Positions 1 to 6,828 of a DNA stretch of 15,043 nucleotides are shown piece after piece. A program made the translations under genes and the position numbers. Position 1 is the stretch's first letter. Every line of letters begins with the position of its first letter. Origin of the DNA: Anaerolineae bacterium (GTDB lineage Bacteria > Chloroflexota > Anaerolineae > JAFGEY01); the NCBI GenBank assembly GCA_016929205.1, contig JAFGJF010000337.1:1-15043 (forward strand), given 5' to 3'. The notes beneath the pieces are model-generated. The model saw nothing but the letters and a program-made list of their open reading frames with translations, was not told the origin of the DNA and made no database searches.

Positions 1-698
1 ATCCTATTTGTCCAGGATCTGCTCCATTTCGATCAAACATTGTGGCCTATAACAGCCCTCTCGGTGCCCTGCGTTCCGCAATCCAGGCGCTCTTGGGCGG
101 AGCAGATAAAGACGAGGAATTGCGGCAGGAACTGCTGACCGGCATAGAAGACGAGATCGATCGTCTGCGCCGTTTGCTGGATGACCTGGCCGGTCTCCAC
201 GACCAGGTGCTAGGCTCGCTTGAGTTGGATCGCCGAACGATTGCCCTGGGCACATGGCTGGCCCACACCCTGGGCCCTTGGAGAGAAGCTACCCGGGATA
301 AGGGCCTGCAATGGCAAACCACCATCCCCCCCGCTCTGCCTGTTTTCAAGGCAGACCCTGACCGGCTGGGCCAGGCTCTCGGTGATTTGCTCAATAACGC
401 GATCAAGTATACTTCTGCCGGCGGGCTCGTGACGGTCGACGCTGGCGTAAAAGATGGAATGGCCTGGATCCGGGTTGGCGACACGGGACCCGGCATCGCA
501 GCAGAAGAACAAGAACGGATCTTTGAGCCTTTCTACCGCAGCCAGATGGGCCGCCGTTTTCCACAAGGGATGGGGCTGGGCCTGAGCATCGCCCGCGATG
601 TGGTCATTGCCCACGGCGGTCGACTGGATGTAGACAGCGCGCCAGGTCTGGGAAGCCGCTTTACCATGTTTCTTCCTTTCTCTGAAAGTACAGATTGA
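1..698 (+). CDS. Sensor histidine kinase, C-terminal part (5' end outside window)
   Basis: This is the catalytic half of a membrane two-component sensor kinase that transfers phosphate from ATP to a partner response regulator. The frame is open from base 3. Visible ATPase motifs in order are the N box DLLNNAIKYT (near base 390), the G1 box GDTGPGIA (near 478), the F box IFEPFYR (near 520) and the G2 box GMGLGLSIA (near 570), followed by the usual HGG..D.....GSRFTMFLPF end. The preceding dimerisation helices (SPLGALRSAIQ..., RLRRLLDDLAGL) are present. The phospho-accepting histidine expected just before SPLGALR is not visible: this frame reads IVAYNSPLGALR. A TTGTG dinucleotide repeat around 41-44 marks a place where another frame (FVQDLLHF...) would join, so a frameshift at the edge is possible. 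The GTG at 42 is an ORF start only, not a believable gene start. No response regulator gene follows. Confidence 0.85.
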   Translation, partial: PICPGSAPFRSNIVAYNSPLGALRSAIQALLGGADKDEELRQELLTGIEDEIDRLRRLLDDLAGLHDQVLGSLELDRRTIALGTWLAHTLGPWREATRDKGLQWQTTIPPALPVFKADPDRLGQALGDLLNNAIKYTSAGGLVTVDAGVKDGMAWIRVGDTGPGIAAEEQERIFEPFYRSQMGRRFPQGMGLGLSIARDVVIAHGGRLDVDSAPGLGSRFTMFLPFSESTD

Positions 699-752
699 CC
701 TCGCGACGTTGATCCAAACAATCCCAGTTCCTCATCATACGTGCCCTTCTAT

Positions 753-840
753 CTACTGATCCCGACATATAAAACTAAACGACTTTTAGTCCCTCATGAG
801 GGGCATTCAAAAGTTTAGAAAGTTTCGTCCGGATCAGTAG
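753..840. repeat. TA-flanked long imperfect palindrome, MITE-like
   Basis: The outer arms ctactgatcccgac (753-766) and gtccggatcagtag (827-840) are inverted repeats with one mismatch in 14. Nested inside are AAACT/AGTTT (772-776/821-825), CTAAAC/GTTTAG (775-780/813-818), CTTTT/AAAAG (783-787/809-813) and a perfect 12-bp palindrome ccctcatgaggg (791-802). A TA dinucleotide bounds each end of the inner 82 bp (754-755 and 838-839), as expected for IS630/Tc1-type TA target duplication. No T-tract follows, so a simple terminator is less likely. Whether it is a mobile miniature element is inference; a structured regulatory RNA is the alternative. Confidence 0.55.
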
Positions 841-1042
841 GTCACACCTCTCATTTTACCCTGTCGAACATCACACCACAACCAGCATCACCTTTTGCTC
901 GTAAACAGAGACCTCTACGCAGCCCTACTCGCCAGGAGGCACCCTTGATCAAGGTTTCTTTGCACAGCAGCGCATACGGCTGGGGGCGAAACATACAAAA
1001 GAAGCAAGTGCGCTCTTGCAGAGGACTATCTGTGTTTTCTGA

Positions 1043-1087
1043 CCTTAAGGTTGTCTTAAGGTTGCCCTCAACTTCCCTTAAGGACAA
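1043..1087 (+). promoter_or_regulatory. Phased TTAAGG direct repeats, OmpR/PhoB-type binding site
   Basis: CTTAAGG occurs at 1044-1050, 1055-1061 and 1077-1083. The offsets are 11 and 22 bp, so the three copies lie on one face of the helix. The first two units are followed by TTG, giving a 7+4 unit like the pho box. This is the architecture recognised by tandem dimers of OmpR/PhoB-family regulators. The third unit covers the -35 zone of the candidate promoter, which suggests activator-dependent transcription. The regulator is unknown; the kinase just upstream is a reasonable partner but that is inference. Confidence 0.5.
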
Positions 1088-1109
1088 CGGGGTGCTTTTG
1101 TGCTAATCT
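1081..1109 (+). promoter_or_regulatory. Candidate activator-dependent promoter for the nfeD-hppA operon
   Basis: An extended -10 element TGC-TAATCT lies at 1101-1109. The position 17 bp upstream (1081-1086, aggaca) does not match the -35 consensus and is overlapped by the third TTAAGG box, a typical arrangement for class II activation. Initiation near 1116 would give a leader of about 48 nt before the gene at 1164. Confidence 0.4.
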
Positions 1110-1163
1110 GTAGATGTCTCGAATCTCCTTGATGCTCATATCCGAAAGTGAGTCAGGTGACTT

Positions 1164-1364
1164 ATGCAGGCGATACCTGTGCTGCTCGCGATTCTGGTGG
1201 GATTGTTGTTTGGCCTATTGGCCTGGGGATTCCTGCGCATACAGAGTCATAAAGCAGGAGAAACTCTGATCGGGGCAGGCGATGAAGTGCTCACAAGTCT
1301 GCTGGTACTCGCTGCCTTTGTCCTGGGTGTGTTCCTGACCTACATGATCATCTCGATAGGCTAA
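1164..1364 (+). CDS. Small two-helix membrane protein, unknown function
   Basis: This 66-residue protein has two hydrophobic segments, about residues 3-24 and 43-64, joined by a short polar loop rich in charged residues (QSHKAGETLIGAGDE). It is very likely an inner-membrane hairpin. The ATG at 1164 has an AGGTG element at 1154-1158 as a plausible ribosome site. It is the first gene after the candidate regulated promoter and lies 78 bp before the NfeD-type gene, so it may be co-transcribed with it. I do not recognise the family. The clean reading frame, membrane topology and position support a real gene. Confidence 0.6.
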   Translation: MQAIPVLLAILVGLLFGLLAWGFLRIQSHKAGETLIGAGDEVLTSLLVLAAFVLGVFLTYMIISIG

Positions 1365-1442
1365 ACCACTGATAGTCCAGAGTATACATTCGAGGGCTTT
1401 CATAGGATCGAGGTGAAAGAATATCTAGATGGGGGATGCGAT

Positions 1443-2768
1443 ATGAAGAAATCGTTCCCGTTGATGAGAAAGACGTCTGCAGCCGTGGTAGCGCTCCTGA
1501 TATGCGCTCTGCCGGTAATAGTCTACGCCCAGCAGGGAGGGCAGGTGGATGTGCTCACGGTGGACGGTACGATCGACGCGTGGGCAGATAGCTATGTCCA
1601 CCGTGGCATCGGCACCGCCGAGCGTGATGGAGCAGAGGCGCTGATCATGGTGCTCAACACGCCTGGCGGCACGCTCGAGGCGATGCAGAACATCACGACG
1701 CGTATGTTAAACGCGCGCGTGCCCATCGTCGTGTTTGTCTATCCAACAGGAGCGGGGGCGGGGTCGGCAGGAACATTTATCTTGATGGCTGCACACATCG
1801 CGGCTATGGCCCCGGGTACGACGGTCGGCGCGGCGCACCCGGTCGATGTGAGCGGGCAGGATATCCCGGCCGATGCACGCACCAAAGCGACCAACTTTGC
1901 GGCTTCGATGATTCAGAGCATCGCAGAACAGCGCGGGCGTAACGCCGACTGGGCAGTACGAGCTGTAAAAGAAAGCATCGCTGCCACCGCACAGGAAGCG
2001 CTCGATCAGAAGGTGATCGATCTGATCGCCGACGATCCGGACGATCTTTTGAACAAGATGGATGGCATGACGGTCCAAACAACAACAGGCGAGATCATTT
2101 TGCACACCCGGTGCGCGGGCCTGGCCGATATCGATATGACCTTGCTGGAACAGTTCTTTCACACACTTGTCAACCCGAACATTGCCCTCGTCTTGCTGTC
2201 CATCGGCTTGCTCGCCATCTCGGTCGAGATTTATCACCCTGGGGCTATGGTCCCGGCCATCGTCGGCGGGATCTGCTTGGTTCTGGCTTTTGTCGCTCTG
2301 GGCAATCTGCCCGTGAACTGGGGCGGCGTGATCTTGATCTTTATCTCGGTGATTCTGTTCATCATTGATATCAAGGTGAACAGCGTGGTTCTGACTGTAG
2401 GTGAACTCGTGATCTTTGTGCTGGGCGCACTGCTGCTTTTTACGCCGATGACGCTCCCCTCGCCAATATTGCCGCCCGTCCGGGTGTCGCTGCCAGTGGT
2501 GTTGGCCCTGGCTGGCATCATGGCTGTACTCTTGGTGTTTGTCCTGGGCGCTGCGGTGCGCACACGCAAGGTTCCGGCGATGACCGGGCCGAAAACACTA
2601 GTCGGTGCCACCGGTACTGCTGTATCTGACCTCGCTCCTAGGGGCCAGGTGCAGGTGAAGGGCGAGTTGTGGAGCGCCGTCGCGCGGGAGGAAACCATTC
2701 AGAAGACGACATGCTCGCACAGCGGGAACACATCAACACGGTGCTGCGCACCAAGCTGGATGAGGTGA
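1443..2768 (+). CDS. nfeD: NfeD-type membrane serine protease, C-terminus lost and replaced by out-of-frame sequence
   Basis: NfeD1b proteins are membrane-bound ClpP-class proteases, usually paired with a stomatin/SPFH partner, which they cleave. The ATG at 1443 is preferred over the GTG at 1413: GGGGGA (1430-1435) precedes it, and it begins directly with a signal peptide (MKKSFPLM..., hydrophobic to about residue 30, ending YAQ). The ClpP-like domain spans about 35-220. Ser108 in GAGSAGTF and Lys148 in DARTKAT are spaced like the Ser/Lys dyad of known NfeD proteases. Several membrane helices follow (about 235-375). The final OB-fold domain starts normally (LVGATGTAVSDL...GELWSAVA) but breaks off near base 2695; the last ~25 residues (TTCSHSGNTSTRCC...) are stomatin DNA read in the wrong frame. 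The dyad is intact, so proteolytic activity is possible, but the OB domain is incomplete. Confidence 0.85.
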   Translation: MKKSFPLMRKTSAAVVALLICALPVIVYAQQGGQVDVLTVDGTIDAWADSYVHRGIGTAERDGAEALIMVLNTPGGTLEAMQNITTRMLNARVPIVVFVYPTGAGAGSAGTFILMAAHIAAMAPGTTVGAAHPVDVSGQDIPADARTKATNFAASMIQSIAEQRGRNADWAVRAVKESIAATAQEALDQKVIDLIADDPDDLLNKMDGMTVQTTTGEIILHTRCAGLADIDMTLLEQFFHTLVNPNIALVLLSIGLLAISVEIYHPGAMVPAIVGGICLVLAFVALGNLPVNWGGVILIFISVILFIIDIKVNSVVLTVGELVIFVLGALLLFTPMTLPSPILPPVRVSLPVVLALAGIMAVLLVFVLGAAVRTRKVPAMTGPKTLVGATGTAVSDLAPRGQVQVKGELWSAVAREETIQKTTCSHSGNTSTRCCAPSWMR

Positions 2769-3247
2769 CTGAGCGATGGGGAAACAAAGTGACCGCCGTA
2801 GAGATTCGAGAGATCGTCCCCCCCAACGAAGTTCAGTCGGCAATGACACGGCAGATGTCGGCAGAACGAACGCGCCGCGCAGTGGTAACCGAAGCAGAAG
2901 GAAAGAAACAGGCTACCATTACCGTAGCCGAGGGCGACAAGCAGTCCGCGATCCTCCGTGCTGAGGGTGATAAACAATCCACGATCCTCCGTGCAGAAGG
3001 CGATAGGCAGTCACGCATTCTCGCGGCAGAAGGCTATTCGTCGGCTTTGGAAAAGATCTTTGGCGCAGCCAAGGGAATCGATGCCAAGACAATGAGCCTG
3101 CAGTACCTGGACGCGCTGAAAGCACTGGGCAATGGCCCGGCGACCAAGTTTATCTTTCCGATGGAATTTACTCATTTGCTTCAACCGTTCGTTAATTATG
3201 CTGGCGAATCGCTCGCCAGGCTGGAGGACGAGGGCAAGACAGATTGA
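2669..3247 (+). CDS. Stomatin/SPFH (band 7) protein, C-terminal remnant
   Basis: From DDMLAQREHINTVLRTKLDEV onward this is a typical bacterial stomatin/paraslipin: the end of the SPFH domain (ERWGNKVTAVEIREIVPP), then MTRQMSAERTRRAVVTEAEGKKQ, a helical 11-residue repeat zone and a hydrophobic C-terminal part. The family is usually 250-320 residues with an N-terminal membrane anchor. Here the membrane anchor and most of the SPFH domain are missing, and the ~14 codons before DDML are nfeD sequence in another frame. Possible starts are GTG 2669 (within nfeD) or ATG 2711; neither restores the anchor. It therefore cannot form the usual membrane ring and is probably a remnant. The normal order nfeD-stomatin suggests a deletion of several hundred bp joined the two genes near 2695-2705. 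Confidence 0.85.
   Translation: MERRRAGGNHSEDDMLAQREHINTVLRTKLDEVTERWGNKVTAVEIREIVPPNEVQSAMTRQMSAERTRRAVVTEAEGKKQATITVAEGDKQSAILRAEGDKQSTILRAEGDRQSRILAAEGYSSALEKIFGAAKGIDAKTMSLQYLDALKALGNGPATKFIFPMEFTHLLQPFVNYAGESLARLEDEGKTD
2894..3025 (+). repeat. Four tandem 33-bp units coding for 11-residue helical repeats
   Basis: The stomatin coding sequence contains AEGKKQATITV, AEGDKQSAILR, AEGDKQSTILR and AEGDRQSRILA in a row (33 bp each), followed by the start of another AEG. Hendecad repeats of this type are normal for the stomatin helical region. The DNA copies have diverged at third positions, so they are not a recent expansion. Confidence 0.8.
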
Positions 3248-3269
3248 GGAACTAGAGGATCCTGTAAAT

Positions 3270-3683
3270 ATGGACAAAAGAGCCCACATTCTGGTCATAG
3301 ATGGCCAAGAGATAGAAGGCGATGAACTGCGCTATCTCTTGGAAGGCGAAGGGTATGCGGTCGATCGAGCTGCCAGTGGAACTGAGGCGTTGAGCAAGAT
3401 CGAACAAGAACGGTTCGACCTGGTATTAGCCGAGATCCCGGTGCCAGATATGGATGGACCAGAGTTGATCCGAGATATCCGAGAGGCCGATCACAATGTT
3501 GTGGAGATCGTGATGGGTGATCACCTATCCCTGGAAGCGGCGATCGAAGCCTGGAACTGTGAAATCTCGGGATATGTTCCTCAACCCCTCAATGATCCAG
3601 ACGAGGTATTGGCTGCCGTTTCCGGCGGGCTTGCGGATCGCAAACCGGCATTGGTTTCACCAGGAATCGTTTCGCAGCGATAA
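3270..3683 (+). CDS. Degenerate response-regulator receiver protein (pseudo-receiver)
   Basis: This 137-residue stand-alone receiver-fold protein begins at ATG 3270 (AGAGGA at 3254-3259), 22 bp after the stomatin stop. The fold is clear: ILVIDGQEIEGDELRYLLEGEGY, FDLVLAEIPVPDMDG, IVMGDHLSLEAAIEA, and the final PLNDPDEVL. All phosphorylation residues are altered. The acidic pair is reduced to Asp11-Gly12, the phospho-acceptor Asp is Glu55 (LAEIPVPDMDG), the conserved Thr/Ser is Gly83, and the conserved Lys is Gln105 (VPQP in place of a VKP-type motif). It can hardly be phosphorylated. Glu at the acceptor position may mimic an always-on state, making it a fixed protein-interaction module. There is no output domain. 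The longer in-frame start at 3132 overlaps stomatin and is rejected. Confidence 0.8.
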   Translation: MDKRAHILVIDGQEIEGDELRYLLEGEGYAVDRAASGTEALSKIEQERFDLVLAEIPVPDMDGPELIRDIREADHNVVEIVMGDHLSLEAAIEAWNCEISGYVPQPLNDPDEVLAAVSGGLADRKPALVSPGIVSQR

Positions 3684-3749
3684 TCGTTGGTCGAGTAGTT
3701 TTGTCCCAAGCATAATCATTGATGATTTTGATGAAAGGATGCAGAAACT

Positions 3750-5777
3750 ATGGACTGGGTGTTCCTAGCACCAATTGCCGCCGTCATCTCGATCCTTTTT
3801 GGCGGATTCTTGTTCTATCAGGTATACAGGTCACCAACCGGCAGCGAGAGTGCTGCCAAAGTGTCGCGGGCGATTACCGTGGGTGCAAACGCCTATCTCA
3901 AGACGCTGTACATTGCACTGGTTGTGGTCGCCACCGTCTTGTCGCTCGTTTTGATCCTCTTGTTTGGCATCTGGATGGCTGTGGCCTATATTCTCGGTGC
4001 GCTGTGTTCTGCCTTGGCTGGATACTTTGGCATGCAGGTCGCGCTCATGGCCAACGTCAAGTCGGCAACTGCCGCCGAGCAGGGGTTGACCAAGGCGTTT
4101 CCGCTCGCCTTCAGCGCAGGCGGCGTAATGGGCATGGCTGTGGTAGGACTGGCTGCGTTGGGCATGAGCGTGACTTTTATGATCTTTCGCGATCCTCATA
4201 TTGTGCTTGGCTTTAGCTTTGGCGCCAGTTCCCTGGCTTTGCTGGCCAAGGCGGGCGGCGGCATTTACACCAAAACGGCCGACATTGGCGCAGACCTGGT
4301 AGGCAAAGTAGAGCTGACGCTGCCTGAGGACGATCCCCGTAACCCCGCCGTAGTCGCCGACCTCGTAGGTGACAATGTGGGCGATGTGGCCGGTATGGGC
4401 GGGGATATCTTTGACTCATATGTCGCCAGTATGGTCGCGGTGATCATCTTGGGTGCTGCGCTGCAAAACGAAATCCCGGAGGTTTATGGGATCGGATATG
4501 TAACCCTGCCTATTGTCTTTGCCGCCGCAGGTATTCTTGCTTCAATCGTCGGTATGTTCTTTGTGCGGAGGAGCGAGGGTCGCAACCCTACCAGGGCCTT
4601 GAATATCGGAACGTACGCGACCTGCATCGCGTTTGCATTGCTTTCATTTGGCGTCGTGCTTTTGCTTGACGTCAACTTGGCTGCGTTTTGGGCCACCCTT
4701 GCCGGGTTGATCGCAGGTATTGTGATCGGTATGACCACCGACTATTACACGTCGATCGACCGGCAAGCCGTCCAGCGCACCGCCGAAGCCTCGCGAACCG
4801 GGGCGGCGATCAATATCCTGACCGGGTTCTCTTACGGTCTGCTGAGCATCGTTCCCCCGATCGTCGGTATTGCCACGGCCATTATGATCTCTTACTTTGT
4901 GTCCGAAGGGATGGGGATGTCTGGTTTGTATGGCATTTCGATCTCTGCGGTAGGCATGCTTTCTGTCACCGGCATGATCGTTTCTTCCGATGCATATGGG
5001 CCGATCGTGGACAACGCACAAGGTGTGGCTGAAATGTCGGGAATGAGCCACGAGGTCATTCACGTTTGCGCACAGATGGATGCTGCCGGCAATACGGCCA
5101 AGGCGATCACTAAAGGGTTTGCCATTGGTGCGGCTGGTTTGACTGTACTGGCTCTCTTTGCCGCGTATGCAGAGACGGTTGACCTGACGGGCCTTGATCT
5201 GTTGGATCCTATTGTGATCGTCGGCATCTTTTTGGGGGGAATGATGCCTCCCGTCTTTGCGGCAATGACCATCCTATCAGTGGGCAAAAACGCGTTCAAG
5301 ATGATCGAAGAGATCCGTCGCCAGGTGCGAGAGATCCCTGGCTTGTTGGCAGGTACTGCCGATCCCGACTACGCAAGCTGTGTGCGCATCGCTGCACAAG
5401 GCGCATTGTGGGAACTGGTTAACCCAGGACTTTTGGCCTTTCTGTCGCCGTTGTTCGTGGGTTTTGTGTTGGGACCCAAGGCGTTGGGTGGATTCCTGGG
5501 CGGCAGCATCTTTGTCGGCCTGATCTTTGCGCTTTTTATGGCCAACTCGGGCGGCCTGTGGGACAATGCGAAAAAGTACATCGAAGATGGTGCGCTGGGT
5601 GGCCCCGGTTCCGACGAGCACAAAGCGGCAGTGATCGGCGATACGGTGGGCGATCCCTTTAAAGATACAGCCGGGCCATCTATCAATACCCTGATCACGG
5701 TGATGTCACTGATTGCCACGGTTTTCGCGCCGATCATTTCCAAGTATGCACTCCCAGTGCTGTTTGGATGGTTCTAA
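3750..5777 (+). CDS. hppA: Membrane-bound H+-translocating pyrophosphatase, K+-independent type
   Basis: The enzyme splits cytoplasmic pyrophosphate into two phosphates and pumps protons across the membrane. The 675-residue, multi-helix protein has the normal family length (about 650-800). The substrate-binding loop EDDPRNPAVVADLVGDNVGDVAGMGGDIFDSY, starting near Asp194, is intact, as are SSDAYGPIVDNAQGVAEMSG, LWDNAKKYIEDG and the C-terminal GDTVGDPFKDTAGPSIN. Lys451 and Thr454 in GNTAKAIT sit where K+-independent proton pumps carry Lys/Thr; K+-dependent enzymes carry Ala there. ATG 3750 follows AAAGGA at about 3734-3739. The gene follows the pseudo-receiver by 66 bp and is followed at once by glgX with no terminator, so it is probably in the same transcript. 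Confidence 0.96.
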   Translation: MDWVFLAPIAAVISILFGGFLFYQVYRSPTGSESAAKVSRAITVGANAYLKTLYIALVVVATVLSLVLILLFGIWMAVAYILGALCSALAGYFGMQVALMANVKSATAAEQGLTKAFPLAFSAGGVMGMAVVGLAALGMSVTFMIFRDPHIVLGFSFGASSLALLAKAGGGIYTKTADIGADLVGKVELTLPEDDPRNPAVVADLVGDNVGDVAGMGGDIFDSYVASMVAVIILGAALQNEIPEVYGIGYVTLPIVFAAAGILASIVGMFFVRRSEGRNPTRALNIGTYATCIAFALLSFGVVLLLDVNLAAFWATLAGLIAGIVIGMTTDYYTSIDRQAVQRTAEASRTGAAINILTGFSYGLLSIVPPIVGIATAIMISYFVSEGMGMSGLYGISISAVGMLSVTGMIVSSDAYGPIVDNAQGVAEMSGMSHEVIHVCAQMDAAGNTAKAITKGFAIGAAGLTVLALFAAYAETVDLTGLDLLDPIVIVGIFLGGMMPPVFAAMTILSVGKNAFKMIEEIRRQVREIPGLLAGTADPDYASCVRIAAQGALWELVNPGLLAFLSPLFVGFVLGPKALGGFLGGSIFVGLIFALFMANSGGLWDNAKKYIEDGALGGPGSDEHKAAVIGDTVGDPFKDTAGPSINTLITVMSLIATVFAPIISKYALPVLFGWF

Positions 5778-5787
5778 TCGAGGTGCC

Positions 5788-6549
5788 GTGTTGGCCGAGC
5801 GCATATTGTCCGAATATGTACACAAGGTCTCTGAAAACAGCGAGATAAGGGCTGGGATACCCTTACCTCCAGGAGCCCACCAACAAGGAAATGGCGTCAA
5901 CTTTGCGCTCTTTAGCCGACATGCCACGAATGTCTGGCTCGAGTTCTTTGATCGCCCCGAGGATGGGACACCTTCCAGGGTAATCGAGTTGAGCGCTGCA
6001 CGCCACCGCACGGGTGATATGTGGCACGTCTGGGTTCGAGGTGTGCGCCCTGGTCAACTCTATGCGTATCGTGTCGATGGACCTTATTGTCCTGAGAAAG
6101 GACACCGTTTCAACGCAAAAAAACTTGTTCTGGATCCTTTTGCCACGGCGATTACCTATCTCGCCAACTGGGATTTTGGACCGGCGCGGGGATACGATCC
6201 ATCGTCGCCACGACGAGATCTTGCGCGTTCCGCGCTGGACGATGCCGGGACGATGCCCAAGTGTGTTTTTATTCGCGAGCACTTTGCTTGGGAAGAGATC
6301 GCACCGCCCAGACATCCCTGGTCGAAAACGGTAATTTACGAGACCCACGTCCGTGGCTTCACTATCCATCCTAGCTCGGGTGTGACTTGTCCGGGAACCT
6401 ATCTGGGTATGGTCGAAAAGATTCCTTACTTGAGGAAACTGGGCGTTACACTCGACCGAGGTCGTATTCGTCCTACCGCCCCCGCCAAATGGCAAGCGCT
6501 GGTACCTGGCTGCGGACACGTTATGCTCGGCACCCCGGGATCTGCTTGA
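5788..6549 (+). CDS. glgX: Glycogen debranching enzyme GlgX/TreX, N-terminal part of a gene with an internal deletion
   Basis: GlgX-type enzymes (GH13, isoamylase group, about 700 residues) cut alpha-1,6 branches of glycogen. GTG 5788 follows a GAGG element at 5780-5783, 10 bp after the hppA stop. Residues about 28-165 form the CBM48 domain (NFALFSRHATNVWLEFFD, YAYRVDGPY, RFNAKKLVLDPFA). The GH13 domain starts normally with VIYETHVRGFT and GTYLGMVEKIPYLRKLGVT, then breaks at about base 6450. The last ~30 residues are the C-terminal domain read in the wrong frame; the true C-terminus follows in frame +2 (6452-6634). Roughly 430 residues containing the whole catalytic barrel are missing, so the product cannot be an active debranching enzyme. 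Confidence 0.88.
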   Translation: MLAERILSEYVHKVSENSEIRAGIPLPPGAHQQGNGVNFALFSRHATNVWLEFFDRPEDGTPSRVIELSAARHRTGDMWHVWVRGVRPGQLYAYRVDGPYCPEKGHRFNAKKLVLDPFATAITYLANWDFGPARGYDPSSPRRDLARSALDDAGTMPKCVFIREHFAWEEIAPPRHPWSKTVIYETHVRGFTIHPSSGVTCPGTYLGMVEKIPYLRKLGVTLDRGRIRPTAPAKWQALVPGCGHVMLGTPGSA

Positions 6550-6634
6550 GGCCGGAGAAGAGATCCCGCTTGACGATCAGACGGCGTATCGATTGGGGCT
6601 TCGATCCAGTGCAATCCTGGTGGCTCGATCGTAG
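6452..6634 (+). pseudogene. glgX: GlgX C-terminal fragment, frameshifted from the N-terminal part
   Basis: Frame +2 encodes VVFVLPPPPNGKRWYLAADT, then DLLEAGEEIPLDDQTAYRLGLRSSAILVARS and a TAG stop at 6632-6634. This matches the usual end of GlgX proteins (FVLPP...WYRAVDT...EVPLDDQTTYRV..RSVVVL). It has no start of its own. Together with the gene part before it, this shows a single glgX collapsed by an internal deletion of about 1.3 kb (estimated from usual family length), with the join near 6448-6458. Confidence 0.8.
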
Positions 6635-6661
6635 GAATCGATTTTGCTGACTGGTCCAATA

Positions 6662-6690
6662 TTGACATCTGTCTGGCACAGGCATATAAT
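6662..6690 (+). promoter_or_regulatory. Perfect sigma-70-type promoter
   Basis: TTGACA (6662-6667) and TATAAT (6685-6690) are separated by 17 bp, an exact consensus match. Initiation is expected near 6697, where GTGTCC/GGGCAC (6697-6702/6708-6713, one G-U pair) could form a hairpin at the 5' end of the RNA. It could drive the methyltransferase-HgcA-like genes downstream or a short RNA ending at the hairpin at 6829-6862. Confidence 0.6.
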
Positions 6691-6828
6691 CTTGTCGTGT
6701 CCAATCCGGGCACACAAGCGCTTGTCGGTGTCTGACCACAGCAAGACAACCTGACCAAGGCAGAAGAGCCAGCGCTTCATACCCGACTCTATCCGGATAT
6801 GGCGGTGTAGTTCACCGGCACTGACCCA

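Larger units (their letters stand above)
699..1163. other. 465-bp non-coding region
   Basis: No convincing gene is seen on either strand; the 78-codon minus-strand frame at 851-1087 has no recognisable protein features and no clear ribosome site. The region holds a long palindromic element (753-840), a set of TTAAGG direct repeats (1043-1083) and a candidate promoter (-10 at 1104-1109). The stretch 841-1040 shows nothing I can assign. Confidence 0.6.

Noticed and set aside
851..1087. 78-codon minus-strand frame in the non-coding region
   Set aside because: It has no recognisable motif or ribosome site and it overlaps the phased TTAAGG boxes; better explained as a chance frame.
1413..1442. 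GTG 1413 as the nfeD start
   Set aside because: ATG 1443 has a strong GGGGGA site and starts directly with the signal peptide; the longer form adds ten residues before it.
3132..3269. Longer start for the receiver protein at 3132
   Set aside because: It would overlap stomatin by more than 100 bp, and the receiver fold begins at the ATG at 3270.
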